Shown here one piece after another: positions 33,906 through 42,241 of a stretch of 53,653 nt of DNA. Within the stretch, counting starts at the first letter, position 1. Every line of letters begins with the position of its first letter. The stretch covers positions 1 through 53,653 of the forward strand of contig DATEDP010000033.1 of assembly GCA_035281585.1 (NCBI GenBank), given 5' to 3'. Origin of the DNA: a bacterium. GTDB taxonomy: Bacteria; UBA10199; DSSB01. The notes beneath the pieces were generated by a model that saw nothing but the letters and a program-made list of their open reading frames with translations, did not search any database and was not told the DNA's origin. The translations under genes were made by a program, and so were the position numbers.

Positions 33906-35755
33906 ATATCGGGCTCGACGGTCGGGTTGGGGTCCTTCAATTTTTTCTCGAAAGCCGGATCGATCTTGTGGCCGAAGCCCAGAAGCAGCGCATAAACCGC
34001 CTGGGCCTCGAGCTGCCCGTGCTCCTCTTCCCGGGTTCCCTCGAAAGTCATCGCCGGCTTCCTCAGAAAAAAATTCATGTAGGCCGTGGCATTGTCGATC
34101 CGGCGCGAATCCCGCCGGGCCAGGGGCGAAGCGCTGAATTCGAAGCTGCCGCCGCTCAGCTTGGCCAAGCGGGTCGCGGCATAATCCGCGATCTGCCAGG
34201 GCACTTGGAGGCCGTTCTTGAAAGCCGCGGCCACCGCCGCCGGCTGCTCGCTCGGACCCATCTCCTTCTCCAAGGTCGTGGGATGCGACAGCCGCTGGAT
34301 CTTCCGCACCTGGGCCGGCAGCCAAAGCGAGGCCACCGGCCCTAGGCTGGGATCGGCCACGCCATCGGCATCGATCACCACATCGGAGATGAAGAAAGGC
34401 GAATGCTCGGTCCAATCGTGAAGACCGATCATCCCATCGCATAGCCCCAGCAGCCATTCGGTGCGGCGGACGATGATTTGGTCGATCCGGTCGCCCTGGA
34501 AAGCCTTGTTGAACTCGTTGTTCATCAGGCGGGTGGTGTGGCCGGCGGCCGCCATCGCCCGGTTGGCCTCGGGCAGGAACAGGATCCGCCCGCTCTGCAA
34601 CGGCAGATCCTTCAACCAATGGAAGACCTTGCGCGGGTTGGGCTCGTCGAAATGAGGCGAAAACACCAGCGTGGTCGGACCGGGCTTCTTGGCCTCGAGC
34701 GAGAAAACTTCGGTGTCGCCGGGCCAAAAATACTTCTTCAAGGTCACTTGGCCTCGAATCCAGGTCTTGTCGGGCTGGGGCAGAAAGGCGTCGATCTGCT
34801 GCTGGCGCTTCGCGTAAGGCGTGCCTTGGGCCAGGTTGGGGAAATAATCGGACTCATCGAAGACCTTGTTCAAGGCCGCCCCGATCGGGCTGGGCACTTT
34901 TTCAAAAAGATCCAAGCTGGCCTTGGGATCTTGGCGCAAACACTCCTTAATGAAGCGTTGGGCCTCCTCGGGGCTAAGGTAAGAGAAAAGAGAAGCGGCC
35001 GTGGCCGCGTCGGGGAACTTGGCCTTCACCGCTTTCTCGAAAGCCTCGCTCTGCTGAATCGGCCCCAATTGCAAAAAGCCCGAGTAAGTCATGTTCAAAT
35101 ATCGGGCGAAGATCGGCGGCTCGCTCTGTTTCAAATAGAAATCCACGAGCGGAGTCAAGCGGCTGGCAGGCTGAGTCGCCGGATTCATCAGGCCGATGTA
35201 GAAGGCCAGGGAGTCGAGCAGCTCCCGCGCCGGCTTGGGATCGATTCCGCCGCCGAGCAGCGGCTGGCCCAATACCCGGATCCTTTCGGGTTGGGAAAGC
35301 CGGAAATCCCAGCCCAGGATTTTATCCCGCCATTCTTCCTTCCACTCCTCGCCCAGGTGCTTGGTCTCGAAATAGACGTCGAAGAGCGAGACATCGTCCT
35401 TGCTTTGATCGTGGGTCGCCAAGTGGCGGATGAATTCCTTCGCTTTCCCGACTTGGCGAGGGTCCTGAAAAACCTGAAGCCAGCTCGCGCCGGCTCCGCT
35501 GTTCCTCAGCAAGGCCTGGAGGTCGAGCCGCCGAGTCGGCGAGCTCAGGGCCTGGGATTCGAGGTTCTGGAGGAGATAATGGTAGCCATTGGCGCGGGGC
35601 TCCGGCCCATCGCCGTAATCCAGGAAAGTTTTGGGGAAACCTTGGGGCATCGGCGGAGCCGAGGCCGGAGAATGGCCCGAGCCGCCGCAGCCCTCGGCCA
35701 AGACCGAGATGGCCGCCGCGCCCGCAAAAAGAAGAATCGGAAGGAATAATCCCAT
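33854..35755 (-). CDS. Lipoprotein-like protein with M14-type zinc hydrolase domain
   Basis: A 633-residue exported protein. The signal sequence ends LAEGC, a non-ideal lipobox. A helical N-terminal region (to about 330) is followed by an M14/AstE-like core: the zinc pair His368 and Glu371 (SPHFDEP), LPEANRAMAAAG, LMNNEFNKAFQGD (like the D-x-NR-x-FPG motif) and GLHDW with His446. A possible catalytic Glu lies in FEGTREEEH. This pattern fits zinc carboxypeptidases and aspartoacylase-like deacylases. The C-terminus is a Pro-rich tail. ATG 35755 puts the signal sequence first; a GTG at 35794 adds 13 residues. The substrate is unknown. Confidence 0.6.
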   Translation of the reverse strand: MGLFLPILLFAGAAAISVLAEGCGGSGHSPASAPPMPQGFPKTFLDYGDGPEPRANGYHYLLQNLESQALSSPTRRLDLQALLRNSGAGASWLQVFQDPRQVGKAKEFIRHLATHDQSKDDVSLFDVYFETKHLGEEWKEEWRDKILGWDFRLSQPERIRVLGQPLLGGGIDPKPARELLDSLAFYIGLMNPATQPASRLTPLVDFYLKQSEPPIFARYLNMTYSGFLQLGPIQQSEAFEKAVKAKFPDAATAASLFSYLSPEEAQRFIKECLRQDPKASLDLFEKVPSPIGAALNKVFDESDYFPNLAQGTPYAKRQQQIDAFLPQPDKTWIRGQVTLKKYFWPGDTEVFSLEAKKPGPTTLVFSPHFDEPNPRKVFHWLKDLPLQSGRILFLPEANRAMAAAGHTTRLMNNEFNKAFQGDRIDQIIVRRTEWLLGLCDGMIGLHDWTEHSPFFISDVVIDADGVADPSLGPVASLWLPAQVRKIQRLSHPTTLEKEMGPSEQPAAVAAAFKNGLQVPWQIADYAATRLAKLSGGSFEFSASPLARRDSRRIDNATAYMNFFLRKPAMTFEGTREEEHGQLEAQAVYALLLGFGHKIDPAFEKKLKDPNPTVEPDIYVGLPPVPPPAPSPAP

Positions 35756-35833
35756 TTTTGTGCCCTTAGGAGATTTCGAGGTAGGAGCTTTCACTAATCG
35801 GACGAAGCTGAAATTTGATGCTAAATGGAACGA

Positions 35834-36565
35834 TTATCCGCCGCTCGAGAGCTTGTCGATGATCCGGGTCACTCCGGCCCGGATCAGGCTGAGCACTCCG
35901 GCCCGATACTCGGCCGGCAACAAGGGATGGAGCTCCTGTTCCACCCTCTTCTGATCGAGGCTCCCCAATTTTTTGGAGAGAAGCTCGGCGGCCTGCCGAG
36001 GCGTGAGGGCCTTGGGCTTGGCCCGGTTGATCGAGACTTCGCCTAGCCGGTCGTTCAAAGTGACCTCGTCCCAGGAGCTCAGCGCCTGCATCTGGCTTAA
36101 GTCGTAGAGATCGCGGGCCACGTCGCGCTCCAAGGTGGCGACGATTTTGTGGGCAAAGGCCTCGGGCAGGGCCATCGTCGCGATGATCCGGGCGCCCAAG
36201 GCGAAGCGGGCGCCGAGCGGGCCGGTCGACATCGGCTCGGCCGGGAGCTGGGTCGACGTCGAGACCTCCATCTCGAGCAGGGCCCGCTCTCCGCTGACCG
36301 AATCCACCAAGTCGACGAAGACGCCCCGTGGATTCACGTCGGTCGACTCGATTTCAATTCCTTCCATATTGGTCAGGACTTTCTCGATCTCCCGGGCCAA
36401 ACCCTTTTTGGAATCCTTGGTGATCCAGACGTAGTCGACGTCTTGGGTCGAGCGGGGGCTGTTGTGGAGGCGGAGCAGCATCCCGCCTTTCAGCACCAGC
36501 TTGTCCTTCATCCGGTCGGCGAGATGGTTCATGACCTTGGCCAAAAGCATTTCCGGCGATCTCAT
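35834..36565 (-). CDS. abiEii: AbiEii-type nucleotidyltransferase toxin (type IV TA)
   Basis: A 243-residue protein of the AbiEii/AbiGii fold. The nucleotidyltransferase motif is KGGMLLRLHN then TQDVDYVW, giving GG27-28 and Asp42/Asp44. GGAGGGAG precedes ATG 36565, and the start overlaps the antitoxin stop in ATGA fashion. In studied AbiE systems this enzyme stops growth and the partner neutralises it without direct binding, with phage abortive infection as one role. It is somewhat shorter than typical AbiEii, which is often near 300 residues. The frame continues far upstream but only this start has a ribosome site. Confidence 0.88.
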   Translation of the reverse strand: MRSPEMLLAKVMNHLADRMKDKLVLKGGMLLRLHNSPRSTQDVDYVWITKDSKKGLAREIEKVLTNMEGIEIESTDVNPRGVFVDLVDSVSGERALLEMEVSTSTQLPAEPMSTGPLGARFALGARIIATMALPEAFAHKIVATLERDVARDLYDLSQMQALSSWDEVTLNDRLGEVSINRAKPKALTPRQAAELLSKKLGSLDQKRVEQELHPLLPAEYRAGVLSLIRAGVTRIIDKLSSGG

Positions 36566-37173
36566 CGCAACACTCCCTCCACGAATTTCAAGAATTTCGG
36601 ATTGCGGTAAAACTTGAGATAGTCCTGCAGGCGCTGGCCGTCGAGCTTGCGGACGTTGATCTCGCAGCGCGGGTCGAAGACGAAGCGCGCGCCTTTTTGG
36701 TAGTAATAGAGCAGATCGAGAAAGGCCTTCTCGTTGTCGGCCACCGCTACCCCATCGGAGCGTGGCACGAATCCGAAGGCCAGGCTGAATTGGATGCCGA
36801 AGTAGCGCAGGCTCCCTTCGGCGGTCTCTACGCTGGTGCCGAGCCGACCCGGCCGCACCGCCGAGACCGAGCGCGCCGGCACCGTTCCGACCAAGCCGTT
36901 CTTCGCCAAGACCGAATCCATCGAGATGTAGGCGCCGGGCTTGAGGCGGGCGGCCAGGAGCCAGAGGTCGACCTGGCCGGCGGTATAGAATCCGCGTTGC
37001 ACCTTGCGCAGGGCCTTTTCGCGAACCAACCGCCGGATGATGCGCTTGTTCTGAAGCTCGGAGCCAGCAGCCAGCAAATTGAAGAGATCGGCGTAGGAAA
37101 ACACGCCGCCTTGGTCGGGGCCGAGCCGGCTGATCCTTTCCATCCATTGGGGCCAAGAGACCTGGCTTTTCAT
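36562..37173 (-). CDS. abiEi: AbiEi-family antitoxin and repressor (type IV TA)
   Basis: A 203-residue protein. The N-terminal winged helix (about 25-65: YADLFNLLAAG, then RRLVREKALRKVQRGFYT) is the DNA-binding domain. The C-terminal part (AYISMDSVLAKNG, then NEKAFLDLLYY) is the AbiEi antitoxin domain. In known systems it represses the operon by binding inverted repeats, and such repeats overlap its start here. No Shine-Dalgarno is seen before ATG 37173, so it may be translated from a very short leader. Confidence 0.88.
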   Translation of the reverse strand: MKSQVSWPQWMERISRLGPDQGGVFSYADLFNLLAAGSELQNKRIIRRLVREKALRKVQRGFYTAGQVDLWLLAARLKPGAYISMDSVLAKNGLVGTVPARSVSAVRPGRLGTSVETAEGSLRYFGIQFSLAFGFVPRSDGVAVADNEKAFLDLLYYYQKGARFVFDPRCEINVRKLDGQRLQDYLKFYRNPKFLKFVEGVLR

Positions 37174-37217
37174 ACTAAGTAGAAAGTATCCTATTTTGAT
37201 CTTTTCTACCTAGTATG
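37171..37217. promoter_or_regulatory. AbiEi operator: 15-base inverted repeat
   Basis: CATACTAAGTAGAAA (37171-37185) and TTTCTACCTAGTATG (37203-37217) are inverted repeats with one mismatch and a 17-base AT-rich spacer. The left arm contains the antitoxin start codon; the right arm contains the stop of the NodT gene. AbiEi proteins are known to bind paired inverted repeats upstream of their operon, and the size and placement match. Confidence 0.8.
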
Positions 37218-38613
37218 TTTTTAAGGCGGCGGAGTTCGGCTCCCCTTCCCCGCCTCCACCCAAGGCCTTCATCAGGGCCACCAGCCGCTGGCCGCTGCCG
37301 GCCTCGGACTCGAGCTTGTCAAACTCGGCCTGGAAATAAGCCCGCTCGCTGACCAAGATGTCGAGGAAAGAAGCGATGCCCTTGCGGTAGCGCTCCTCGG
37401 CCAGCCGGTAAGCCAGCTCGGCGCTGTCCCGGGCCTTAAGCAGCGCCGCGTAGCGATTCTCCTGGTTGAGATAGGCCGAGAGCGCGGTCTCGATCTCTTC
37501 CAGCGATTCCAAGACCGCCTTCTCGTACTCGTAAAGCGATTGCTCCTGCCTCGCCTCGGCTGCTTGGATCTGGGCCTTGATCCGGCCGAAGTCGAAAAGC
37601 GGCATGAAGAGCCCGGAGGCGATCGACCAGATAATCCCGGCGCCAAGGAAGCTGTTCTGCTGGACGCCGAAGAGACCCGACAAATCGAGCTTAGGATAGC
37701 GCTCGGCGATGGCCGCGCCGGTCAAATTGGTCGCAGCCTCCAGCCGCTTCTCGGCCGCCCGAATGTCGGGCCGATGGCTCACCGCCCGGGCCGGCGTGGC
37801 CAGGACGAATTGAGGGGCGGCCCGCGGAATCCCGCCCTCGCCCATGCGGGCTTCGGCGAAGCCGGGATTCTCGCCGGCCAAGGCCGAAAGCCGGTTGAAG
37901 GCCGCGTCACGCAAGGCCCGCAGGCCCGGAATCTGGGCCAAGCTCGTCTGATAGGCCGTTTCCTGCTGCGAGACTTCGAGATAGCTGCTTAAGCCCGCCT
38001 TGTTCCGAACCTCGAGCAGGCTGAGCGTTTGCCGGTAAGCCTTGGCCGTCTCCTCGGTGAAGTGAATCTGGCGCTGGAGCTTACGGGCTTCGAGGTAATT
38101 GCGCACCAGCTCGGCGATCAAGCTGACCTGGACTTGGCGCTGGCTCTCCGCGCTGGCCTCGAACAGCGCCTTGGCGGCCCAGGACTTGCGGCGCTTGCCG
38201 CCGAAGATGTCGACTTCCCAGGAGGCGTCGAAGCCGCCCTCGTAAAGGTTGATCGTCTCGCCGATGGTCGAAACGCCTCGGTCGGAGCGGCCGGCGCTGG
38301 CGAAGAGATCGACCCGGGGCCAGCGGTCGGCTTTGGCCCCCTTCCAGTCGGCCCGGGCTTCCTTGACTCGAGCGGCGGCGATTTTGAGGTCGCGGTTATT
38401 CCGCAAGGCGTGCTCGACCAGCGAGTCCAAAGTCGGATCGCCGAAGGCCTTCCACCAAATGCGATAGTCCGGATCCCGGTCCTCGACGGCGAAAGCCTGC
38501 TTTTGCAAATAACCTTGGGGCCAAGCCACCTTCGGCTTCTCGTAGCGCGGCCCGACCGCGCAGGCCGGCGTCGTCAGCGCCAAAGCCAAGGCGAGGAGGC
38601 GCCGGGCCCTCAT
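37210..38613 (-). CDS. NodT-type outer-membrane efflux lipoprotein
   Basis: A 467-residue TolC-fold protein of the NodT group. The signal peptide ends TPAC (Cys18), followed by the family opening VGPRYEKP. Two similar halves have long coiled helices and barrel strands (SWEVDIFGG and LPLFDFGRI are the typical internal marks). As a lipid-anchored trimer it forms the outer-membrane channel for efflux. It overlaps the membrane-fusion gene by 4 bases and completes a tripartite ABC exporter. It is the last gene of the operon; its stop lies in the AbiE operator. Confidence 0.93.
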   Translation of the reverse strand: MRARRLLALALALTTPACAVGPRYEKPKVAWPQGYLQKQAFAVEDRDPDYRIWWKAFGDPTLDSLVEHALRNNRDLKIAAARVKEARADWKGAKADRWPRVDLFASAGRSDRGVSTIGETINLYEGGFDASWEVDIFGGKRRKSWAAKALFEASAESQRQVQVSLIAELVRNYLEARKLQRQIHFTEETAKAYRQTLSLLEVRNKAGLSSYLEVSQQETAYQTSLAQIPGLRALRDAAFNRLSALAGENPGFAEARMGEGGIPRAAPQFVLATPARAVSHRPDIRAAEKRLEAATNLTGAAIAERYPKLDLSGLFGVQQNSFLGAGIIWSIASGLFMPLFDFGRIKAQIQAAEARQEQSLYEYEKAVLESLEEIETALSAYLNQENRYAALLKARDSAELAYRLAEERYRKGIASFLDILVSERAYFQAEFDKLESEAGSGQRLVALMKALGGGGEGEPNSAALKTY

Positions 38614-39536
38614 GGCTTGGCTCCGAAGCCCGAGACCAAGGAGCCGGTTTCGATGAAGACGTCCATCTGCTGGCCGGAGAAGGATTGCAGGTTGGAGTTG
38701 TCGAAGGAGTAGAGAATTTGCTGGACCCGGGTGTCGACCCGCTCGTTGCCGTCGTTGGTCAGGGAGCGCTTGGGCAAGATGAAGGGCTCTTTGCGGACGA
38801 AATTCAGCGCGACTTTTTTGTCGCCATAGCCGCGCAGCGAGGCGACGGCCTTGGCTTTGATATCGACCCGCGGGATGTCGGTCTCGTCGATTTCGACCCG
38901 GACGTGCATCACGTCGACGTCGCCCAAGACCACGTAAGGCCGCTCGGCGCTGCCGCCGTTGACGTATTCGCCGGGTCGGACATCGACTTTGAGGACGGTG
39001 CCGGCGATCGGCGCCTTGACGTCGAGTCGGTCAAGCTCGGTTTGATAGACCTCGACCTGGGCTTCGGCCTCCTTGACCTTGGCATTGGCCAATTGAGAGG
39101 CGTAGCGCCGGCGACTCAGCTCGTCCTCGCTGATCGCCCGCCGGTCCGAGACCCGCTCGAACATGCCGAGCTGGTGCTTGAGGTCGGCCCGCTCGACCCG
39201 TGCCGACTCCAGCCGGGCCTGGGCCAGGGCGAGCTGGGCCTTGGCGTCGCGGCTATCGACGGTGAAGAGCGAATCGCCGGCGGCCACCTTCTGGCCGACC
39301 GCCACCGAAACTTTGGAGACGACGCCGGGCAATTGGGTTCCGATGGCGATGTTCTCGCTGCGGGGCTCGACCAGGCCGATGCCGGCCACCCGATTGACGA
39401 AGGCCGAGTTGACCGGCCCCAGCACCGGCGCTTCGGGCTTGCGCTCGGGCCGGACCAGGACGAAGGTCAGCGCGAAGAGCAGCATCCCGGCGGCGAGCAG
39501 CGGGAAGCCGAGCTTATACAGCTTTTCTCGATTCAT
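38610..39536 (-). CDS. Membrane fusion protein (HlyD/DevB-like)
   Basis: A 308-residue periplasmic adaptor. One N-terminal membrane segment (about 9-28) is followed by a lipoyl/barrel-sandwich part (IGLVEPRSENIAIG, PGVVSKVSV), a helical hairpin (about 100-165), the second lipoyl half (APIAGTVLKVDVRPGEYV) and a beta-barrel. It links the inner-membrane ABC transporter to the NodT channel. The start overlaps the 3' end of the ATPase gene by 23 bases. Confidence 0.9.
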   Translation of the reverse strand: MNREKLYKLGFPLLAAGMLLFALTFVLVRPERKPEAPVLGPVNSAFVNRVAGIGLVEPRSENIAIGTQLPGVVSKVSVAVGQKVAAGDSLFTVDSRDAKAQLALAQARLESARVERADLKHQLGMFERVSDRRAISEDELSRRRYASQLANAKVKEAEAQVEVYQTELDRLDVKAPIAGTVLKVDVRPGEYVNGGSAERPYVVLGDVDVMHVRVEIDETDIPRVDIKAKAVASLRGYGDKKVALNFVRKEPFILPKRSLTNDGNERVDTRVQQILYSFDNSNLQSFSGQQMDVFIETGSLVSGFGAKP

Positions 39537-40251
39537 AGGCTCCTCCGTTCCGCTCTTCCTTGCTGATCCGGCCGTCCATCATGTGGACGATGCGGTCGGC
39601 GAAATCGAAGATTCGGCTGTCATGGGTCACGACCAGCACCGCCCGGCTGGCTTCGAGGGCGATGTCGCGCAAAATTTCCATCACCGTTTGGCCGGTCTGG
39701 GCGTCGAGCGCCGAGGTCGGCTCGTCGCAGACGATCATCCGCGGCTCGTGGACCAGGGCCCGGGCGATGGCCACTCGTTGCTGCTGGCCGCCCGAGAGAT
39801 GGGCCGGCAGCTTGGCCAAATGATCGGCCATGCCGATCCGGGCCAGGACCGCCGAAGACTTCCGCATCGCCGACCGCATCGACATCCCGCCGGCGACCAG
39901 CGGGATAGCGGCGTTTTCGGCGGCGTTCAGCGAAGGCAAAAGGTTGAACTGCTGGAAGATGAAGCCGAGGTTGCGCCGCCGGAAATCCACCAGCTCGTCG
40001 TCGGACATGCGAAAAAGCGGGGCCCCAGCGACTTCAACCTCGCCCTCGGAGGGAGTAAGTATCCCGGTGAGGATCGAGAGCAGGGTCGTCTTGCCACAGC
40101 CGCTGGGGCCCACCATCATCGTGAGCTCGCCGGGATTGAGATCGAGGTCGATGCCGTGAAGCACTCGAACCTTGTCGTCGCCGGAGGGGAAATCCTTTAC
40201 GATCCCGCGAGCCGTGATCAGATAGTCTGAAAATTCATTCATCGGTTTCAT
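39514..40251 (-). CDS. ABC transporter ATP-binding protein (DevA/LolD-like)
   Basis: A 245-residue ATPase. Walker A GPSGCGKT (48-55), Q-loop FIFQQFNLLP, signature LSGGQQQR, Walker B MIVCDEPTSALD and the switch His in VVTHD are all present. This is the MacB/LolD/DevA class that drives FtsX-type permeases. The start is ATG 40251, two bases after the permease stop, with GAGG inside the end of that gene; another ATG three codons later is possible. Confidence 0.93.
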   Translation of the reverse strand: MKPMNEFSDYLITARGIVKDFPSGDDKVRVLHGIDLDLNPGELTMMVGPSGCGKTTLLSILTGILTPSEGEVEVAGAPLFRMSDDELVDFRRRNLGFIFQQFNLLPSLNAAENAAIPLVAGGMSMRSAMRKSSAVLARIGMADHLAKLPAHLSGGQQQRVAIARALVHEPRMIVCDEPTSALDAQTGQTVMEILRDIALEASRAVLVVTHDSRIFDFADRIVHMMDGRISKEERNGGAYESRKAV

Positions 40252-40253
40252 GT

Positions 40254-41393
40254 TTAGCCTCGGAATACGATTGCCGGATCGACCGTGACTACTCGGCGGA
40301 TGCTCACCAAGCTCGAAAGGGTGATGATGGCGAGCACGGCAACCGCCGTGCCCGCCATCACTTGCCAGTGGAGGGTGAAACCGCGGAGCGCCGGTACGTC
40401 CTTGGTTGAGAAAAAGAAAAGCGCGGCCAGGCCGATCCCGATGCCGAAGCCGACGAAGGCGACGACCCCGGCCTGGAGCAGGACCATCGAGAGGATGCGG
40501 CGGTTGCGGACTCCGATCGCCTTGATTGCCGCGAACTGCTTCAAGTTTTCGATCACGAAGATGTAGAAAGTCTGGCCGGCGATCGCCGCGCCGACGATGA
40601 ATCCGAGGACCACGGTGATCCCGAAGTTCACCGGGATACCGGTCCTTTGCAGATAATAGCGGATGCTGCGCCACTGAAAGTCATGGGAGGTCAGGGCCTG
40701 GAGGCCGGTTTGAGCATGGATGCCGGTGGCCAAGTCCCTGGCCGAAACCCCCGGCGCAGCCTTGACCAGGATGTAGGAAAGGCGGTTGCGTTGGCCCGGC
40801 GAGAGCTTGAGCGCCAAGCTGTAGCGCGAGTAGACGATCGGAAAAGTCAAAAAGGGCGGCGAGGCCTCGCAGAGACCGACGATCACCACCCGGCGGTCGT
40901 TGATCTCGACCTCGCGGCCCAGCTGGAAAGGCTGACCAGGCCAAAGGAATTCATAGCCGGCCTTGTCCATGATCATGGCGTCGGGCAGCTTGAGGTCCTC
41001 CCAAGCCCCGACCAGCATCTTGGGCGGCTTGCCGGTGAGCGTCGCGTCGTCGATTCCCATCAGGATCGCCTGCTGCATGACGCCACCCGGCGCCCGGATC
41101 ACCGCCAAGCCCTTGAAGAGCGGCGCTGCCCACTGAACTCCCGAGACACCGCGGACTCGGGTCAGGTCGCGGTCGGGCAAGGGCTTGATTTCCTCCATGT
41201 ATTGGGCTTGCGGATCCATCACCCAAACGTCGGCCTCGGCGACGTCGCGGATTTGGGAGGCGGTTCGAGCCATCAGCCCGACGAAAATCGAAACTTGTTG
41301 CGACATTAAAAGCGTGGCAAAGGTGATGCCAAAAACGAGCCCGAGGTATTTCGCTCGATCTCCGGTCAACATTTTCAGGGCCACGCCGAGCAT
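40254..41393 (-). CDS. ABC transporter permease (DevC/FtsX-like)
   Basis: A 379-residue permease. One N-terminal membrane segment (LGLVFGITFATLL) precedes a large external MacB-like domain (about 40-260), then three segments at the end (GFIVGAAIAG, VVAFVGFGIGIG, GTAVAVLAIITL). The layout matches DevC, which with DevA and DevB exports glycolipid or other substrates through a TolC-type channel. ATG 41393 is chosen because GGGCGG precedes it; the frame is open further upstream through the operator. It is the first gene of the permease-ATPase-adaptor-channel operon. Confidence 0.9.
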   Translation of the reverse strand: MLGVALKMLTGDRAKYLGLVFGITFATLLMSQQVSIFVGLMARTASQIRDVAEADVWVMDPQAQYMEEIKPLPDRDLTRVRGVSGVQWAAPLFKGLAVIRAPGGVMQQAILMGIDDATLTGKPPKMLVGAWEDLKLPDAMIMDKAGYEFLWPGQPFQLGREVEINDRRVVIVGLCEASPPFLTFPIVYSRYSLALKLSPGQRNRLSYILVKAAPGVSARDLATGIHAQTGLQALTSHDFQWRSIRYYLQRTGIPVNFGITVVLGFIVGAAIAGQTFYIFVIENLKQFAAIKAIGVRNRRILSMVLLQAGVVAFVGFGIGIGLAALFFFSTKDVPALRGFTLHWQVMAGTAVAVLAIITLSSLVSIRRVVTVDPAIVFRG

Positions 41394-41421
41394 AGGGTTT
41401 ATCCGCCCAAAAGAGTATTTA

Positions 41422-41470
41422 TTATACTGATGAGTTTGATAACATGCTATTTCTAAACTGGGAAGTATAA
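41422..41470. promoter_or_regulatory. TetR operator: composite inverted repeat
   Basis: TTATACT (22-28), GATG, AGTTT (33-37) at 41422-41437 is mirrored by AAACT (41455-41459), GGGA, AGTATAA (41464-41470). Both half-site blocks and their 4-base gaps are conserved; 17 bases lie between. It fills most of the 79-base gap between the exporter operon and the TetR gene, ending 2 bases before the regulator start codon. Confidence 0.8.
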
Positions 41471-41472
41471 AA

Positions 41473-42132
41473 ATGACTCGGAGCAAATATTGCCTCAAAC
41501 CGGTCCTCGGCCGGCCCAAGGACCTGGAGAAGCGGGATGCCATCCTGAAGGCAGCCCAGAGCCATTTTCTCAAGCACGGCTTCGAGGCCGCAAATATGGA
41601 CCAGATCGCGGCCGCGGCCGGAGTGTCGAAGCCAACGATCTACGGCCATTTCGGCAGCAAGGATGAGCTCTTCAAGACCGTCATCTCAGCCAAGTGCCAG
41701 CAACACGAACCGGCCGAGACCTTCGGCGATTGCGTCGGCCTCAGCCCCCGCGACACCTTGCTGAAGATTGCCCGGAATTTCTTGGATTTGATCTACAGCC
41801 CCGAGGCCCTGGCCATCCACCAAGTGATCTCGACCGAGTCGGAAAGGCACCCCAAGATCGCACGGCTCTTCTTCGAGGCCGGCCCCCAGCGCATCAAGGA
41901 CGCGATGACCGAATACCTGAACGGCCTTTGCCGTCGGGGCGAGCTAAAGATCGCCAAGGTCGAGCGGGCCGTTGACCACTTCTTTTCGATGCTCAAGGGC
42001 GAGACCCACATGAAGGTTACGATGAACCTCCGGCCCCGACCAACTGCAGTCGAATGCCAGGAGCACGCCGAAGATTGCATCGAAGTCTTCTTGAAAGCTT
42101 ATTCGCCAGCATCGAAACTCATCTCATCCTGA
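41473..42132 (+). CDS. TetR/AcrR-family regulator of the exporter operon
   Basis: A 219-residue protein with a classic TetR helix-turn-helix (MDQIAAAAGVSKPTIYGHF, about residues 42-60) and a C-terminal domain like AefR/YfeN-type regulators (FYSMLKG-like segment FFSMLKGE). It is divergent from the exporter operon across the dyad and so is predicted to repress it and itself. The final residues and the TGA stop fall inside a palindromic repeat, so the last few amino acids may not be native. Confidence 0.92.
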   Translation: MTRSKYCLKPVLGRPKDLEKRDAILKAAQSHFLKHGFEAANMDQIAAAAGVSKPTIYGHFGSKDELFKTVISAKCQQHEPAETFGDCVGLSPRDTLLKIARNFLDLIYSPEALAIHQVISTESERHPKIARLFFEAGPQRIKDAMTEYLNGLCRRGELKIAKVERAVDHFFSMLKGETHMKVTMNLRPRPTAVECQEHAEDCIEVFLKAYSPASKLISS

Positions 42133-42223
42133 GCGCAGCGAAGGGGCTCTGAATCGCATCACCTCTTGGTCAGTCGCAGATCCTTCGTGCCCGGCTGAGG
42201 GCATTCGCTTTGCTCAGGATGAC
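42124..42223. repeat. Palindromic repeat (GTCATCCTGAG family), copy 2
   Basis: TCATCCTGAGCGCAGCGAAG at the left and CTTTGCTCAGGATGAC at the right are near-inverted, with GGTCAGTCGCAGATCCTTCG inside as in the copy at 4660-4756. It supplies the stop codon (42130-42132) of the TetR gene and lies between that gene and the convergent metallopeptidase gene, again in a tail-to-tail position. Confidence 0.85.
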
Positions 42224-42241
42224 TGGCGCTAAGGAGGCGAA

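Noticed and set aside
35834-37156. Extended AbiEii frame reading through the antitoxin gene
   Set aside because: The strong ribosome site at ATG 36565 and family similarity start there; the upstream part is a shadow of the antitoxin.
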